From contig JACRBC010000055.1 in assembly GCA_016213245.1 (NCBI GenBank), forward strand, positions 1 to 64,000: a DNA stretch of 64,000 bases. The letters are read 5' to 3'. A program made the position numbers and the translations under genes. Source of the DNA: Candidatus Solibacter usitatus (GTDB lineage: Bacteria > Acidobacteriota > Terriglobia > Bryobacterales > Bryobacteraceae). Positions 61,810-64,000 of this stretch are shown here, piece after piece. Numbering within the stretch: position 1 is the stretch's first letter; every line of letters begins with the position of its first letter. The notes beneath the pieces were generated by a model, which ran no database searches, had not been told where the DNA came from, and saw only the letters and a program-made list of their open reading frames with translations.

Positions 61810-63266
61810 GAAGAAGCCCGCCCGTCCGCCTCGGTATCGCCGCGAGGGGGATGGATGGGGAGGGTGAACCAGAACGTGGAGCCTTGGCCGGGAGTGGAAT
61901 GGACGCCGACGTCGCCGCCCTGGGCGCGGGCGAGGTGTTTCACGATAGCCAGGCCGAGGCCCGTGCCTCCGAGCTCACGGGAGCGGCCCTTGTCGACGCG
62001 GTAGAAGCGTTCGAAGAGGCGGGAGAGCTCCTCGGGAAGGATGCCGGGGCCGGTGTCGGTGACGCTGACGCGGAGCTGGTCACCGGATAGGGCGGTCTCG
62101 AGGGTAATGGAGCCGTTTTCCGGGGTGTACTTGACGGCATTGTCGATCAAGTTGGAGATCATCTGGTGGACGGCTTCGGAGTCGCAGAAGACCGGGCTGG
62201 CGGCGGACGAGGGGCTGATGACCAGGGAGAGCCCCTTCCTGGCGGCGACGGGGCAGAAGGAGTCGATGGCCTCGGCGAGGAGGGCGTGGATGGGGTACGA
62301 GGCGGGCTCCAGGGGCTGTGTATTGAGTTCGAGGCGGGAGAGGGTGAGCAGGTCGGCGGTGAGGCGGCCGAGACGTTCGGCGTTCTGGCGGATGATGTGG
62401 AGGAAGCGGATGTTGTTGTTGGCGTCACTGATGGCGCCGTCGATCAACGTCTCTGTGTAGCCCTGGATGGAGGCCAGGGGGGTGCGGAGCTCGTGGGAGA
62501 CGTTGACGACGAAGTCTCTGCGCACGCGTTCCAGCTTTTCCAGCTCGGCGTGTTCGCGCTCGAAGTCTTCGACGATCCGGCGGAGATTGCCGCCGGTTTC
62601 GTTGAGCTGGCGGGCGAGGGAGCCCAGCTCGTCGTTACCGCGGACGTTGAGGGTGGCGTCGAACCTGCCGGTGGCGAGCGTATGAGCGTAATCGATGATG
62701 GCGCCGAGGCGGCGGGAGAAGTAGCGGGCGAAGAAGGCGGCGAGCAGGATGGCGGGAAGAAAGGCGAGGGCGGTGTAGGCAAGCAGGCGGGAGCGGATGG
62801 CCGAGACCTGGGAGTTGACCTCCTGGAGCGGCATGGCAAGGCGGATGGCGCCGGCGGGGATGGGAGAGGCGACGTAGAGGTAGTTGATGCCCATGGTGGG
62901 GCTGCGGCGAATGGACTTGCCGGGCCGGCCGCCGAGGGCGGACTCGATTTCGGGCCGATGGCCGTGGTTTTCCATGCGGGCGGGGTCGTTTTCCGAGTCG
63001 AGGAGGACGGCGCCGCCGGGGGCGACGATGGTGATGCGGCCGGCGGCGGCGGCGGCGAGGGTTTTGACCTGGTCTGGCGTCAGGGTGAGGAGCCGGTCTC
63101 TGGAGAGCACGCCGAGCATCCTGGTCTTTTCGTCCATGGCACGCGTGAGGCCGTCGATGTAGGTGCGTTCAGCGATGCCGGAGGCGAGGTAGTCGACGGC
63201 GGTGAGGGCGACCACCATGATGAGAAGGACGGCGGAGATGAGCTTCAGGAAGATGCGGGCTGTCAT
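61806..63266 (-). CDS. PhoR-like sensor histidine kinase
   Basis: A 486-residue kinase. The N-terminal helix FLKLISAVLLIMVVALTAVD and the second near residue 165 (LLAYTALAFLPAILLAAFFA) enclose a periplasmic sensor region. A HAMP domain follows, then HisKA with SHELRTPLASIQGYTETL and HATPase with NLIDNAVKYTPENG, DTGPGI and GTGLGLAIVKH. This layout is typical of PhoR-type kinases, but no response regulator or phosphate gene is nearby. It is coupled to nadD upstream by ATGA. Confidence 0.88.
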   Translation of the reverse strand: MTARIFLKLISAVLLIMVVALTAVDYLASGIAERTYIDGLTRAMDEKTRMLGVLSRDRLLTLTPDQVKTLAAAAAGRITIVAPGGAVLLDSENDPARMENHGHRPEIESALGGRPGKSIRRSPTMGINYLYVASPIPAGAIRLAMPLQEVNSQVSAIRSRLLAYTALAFLPAILLAAFFARYFSRRLGAIIDYAHTLATGRFDATLNVRGNDELGSLARQLNETGGNLRRIVEDFEREHAELEKLERVRRDFVVNVSHELRTPLASIQGYTETLIDGAISDANNNIRFLHIIRQNAERLGRLTADLLTLSRLELNTQPLEPASYPIHALLAEAIDSFCPVAARKGLSLVISPSSAASPVFCDSEAVHQMISNLIDNAVKYTPENGSITLETALSGDQLRVSVTDTGPGILPEELSRLFERFYRVDKGRSRELGGTGLGLAIVKHLARAQGGDVGVHSTPGQGSTFWFTLPIHPPRGDTEADGRASS

Positions 63267-63829
63267 GAATAGAGGCGGTGTTGGCGGATGTAGGCGAGGA
63301 CATCGGCCGGGAGTTCGTCGACGTTCTCGCCGGAGTCCAGTTTACGCCTGATATCTGACGATGAGATGACAAGAGCGAGGGTTTCCAGCGGGTGGACGCG
63401 GGCGGAGGGGGGGACGGGGTAGTGGTAGCCCGGGCGGGAGACGACGATGAACTCGACGGCGGCGAGGACGCTGGCGGAGCGTTTCCAGGAGGCGATTTCG
63501 GCGAAGGCGTCGCCGCCGATGAGGAAGAACAGCTCATCGCCGGGAGCAAGGGAGGCTCTCACGCGGGAGATGGTGTCGATGGAGTAGGACTTGCGGTCGC
63601 TCTGTTCGAGGGGGGATGGGACGAAGCGGGGGTCGGCGGCGCAAGCGAGTTCGACCATGCGATAGCGGTGGAGGAAAGGGGAAGTGGCGCCGGGGGCTTT
63701 GTGGGGCGGGTTGCCGGAAGGGACGAACAAAATCCGGTCGAGTTGGAAGCGGTCCGCGGCTTCACGGGCGATGCGGAGGTGGGCGTTGTGGATGGGATCG
63801 AAGGTCCCTCCGAAGATGGCGATGCGCAA
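63263..63829 (-). CDS. nadD: Nicotinate-nucleotide adenylyltransferase
   Basis: A 188-residue enzyme that adenylates nicotinate mononucleotide in NAD synthesis. RIAIFGGTFDPIHNAHLRIA at the N-terminus is the nucleotidyltransferase motif; ISSSDIRRKL is the C-terminal motif. The start is TTG 63829, with GGAGGA about 11 bases upstream, because no ATG or GTG gives the family N-terminus; the extension to 63943 is not NadD-like. Its stop overlaps the kinase ATG. Confidence 0.88.
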   Translation of the reverse strand: MRIAIFGGTFDPIHNAHLRIAREAADRFQLDRILFVPSGNPPHKAPGATSPFLHRYRMVELACAADPRFVPSPLEQSDRKSYSIDTISRVRASLAPGDELFFLIGGDAFAEIASWKRSASVLAAVEFIVVSRPGYHYPVPPSARVHPLETLALVISSSDIRRKLDSGENVDELPADVLAYIRQHRLYS

Positions 63830-63896
63830 GTGCTTGTCTCTCCTCCAGTTTCGCTGAAACACAGGGGGGCGTGCAGAGCCGGCGCCAACCGTGCGG

Positions 63897-64000
63897 CTAT
63901 GGCGGGCCGGTGCGGGCGAAGACGGTGACGGGCGGATTGACAACGGTGACGGGGCGGGAGTTGAACCAGGACCTGGGCTGGAAATGGGCGGCGACGCGGT
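63897..64000 (-). CDS. Partial gene, C-terminal end of an unidentified protein
   Basis: A leftward frame enters from the right edge and stops at TAG 63899-63897. The 33 visible residues read HFQPRSWFNSRPVTVV then NPPVTVFARTGPP. The aromatic/Pro pattern looks like a real C-terminus rather than an antisense frame, but I recognise no family. It lies 67 bases before nadD on the same strand and could be co-transcribed with it. Confidence 0.4.
   Translation of the reverse strand, partial: RVAAHFQPRSWFNSRPVTVVNPPVTVFARTGPP

Overview
The window is GC-rich, densely coded bacterial chromosome. The gene content fits Acidobacteriota, most likely the Bryobacterales (Solibacter/Paludibaculum-like). Supporting features are a duplicated MacB/FtsX permease of the ADOP kind, BlaI/BlaR1 with a TonB-type tail, DUF5818 and DUF5658 proteins, a PEP-CTERM protein, several Tat-type secreted proteins and many secreted glycan-active proteins. 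This placement is inferred from gene content; no rRNA gene is present. I see no tRNA, CRISPR array, intact insertion sequence or prophage.

Layout. 1-6.1 kb: edge of a DUF2293-like gene, a lone HicB-like antitoxin, short interspersed repeats, then a leftward run of thiE, a sugar-nucleotide epimerase, a TIM-barrel sugar isomerase, a PEP-CTERM protein, a zinc alcohol dehydrogenase and a glycosyltransferase-methyltransferase fusion. 6.2-17.3 kb: a secreted polysaccharide-lyase-like protein, a lone Flp pilin, a DUF5658 protein, an ADOP permease coupled to a PLP aminotransferase, and a PHP / GT4 / membrane-protein operon divergent from an OlsF-like double acyltransferase. 17.3-27.3 kb: a leftward hydrogenase-accessory region, hypF-C-D-E-A-B, followed by tetrahaem cytochrome c, four-cluster ferredoxin, NrfD-type membrane subunit and a DUF2339 protein. 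No hydrogenase structural subunit lies in the window. 27.4-35.1 kb: thiolase, TonB-dependent receptor and a tightly coupled five-gene 4-hydroxyproline degradation operon.

35.1-41.3 kb: a BlaI/BlaR1 pair with a visible palindromic operator, a DUF4434 protein, YjbQ, ftsY, ribD and ribE. 41.3-47.7 kb: leuA, a heparinase II/III-like protein and a GH38-like protein, overlapping one another in one leftward unit. 47.7-52.4 kb: poorly characterised genes: a small basic-start protein with a secreted partner, a DUF6932-XRE fusion, an MPN-like membrane protein with a degenerate metal site, and a secreted protein made of two similar halves. 52.4-59.6 kb: a copper/silver-type efflux operon (Cys-rich secreted protein, cusC, cusB, cusA, an unknown secreted protein, DUF5818). 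59.7-64 kb: a Tat-secreted beta-propeller, GNAT, DedA, a PhoR-like kinase, nadD and the 3' end of an unidentified gene.

Most neighbouring genes overlap by ATGA or GTGA, so translational coupling is the rule. High GC produces many long antisense open frames, which I treated as shadows. Several starts were moved inward to GTG, TTG or a later ATG where the longer frame ran into the upstream gene or a Shine-Dalgarno sequence pointed to an inner codon.
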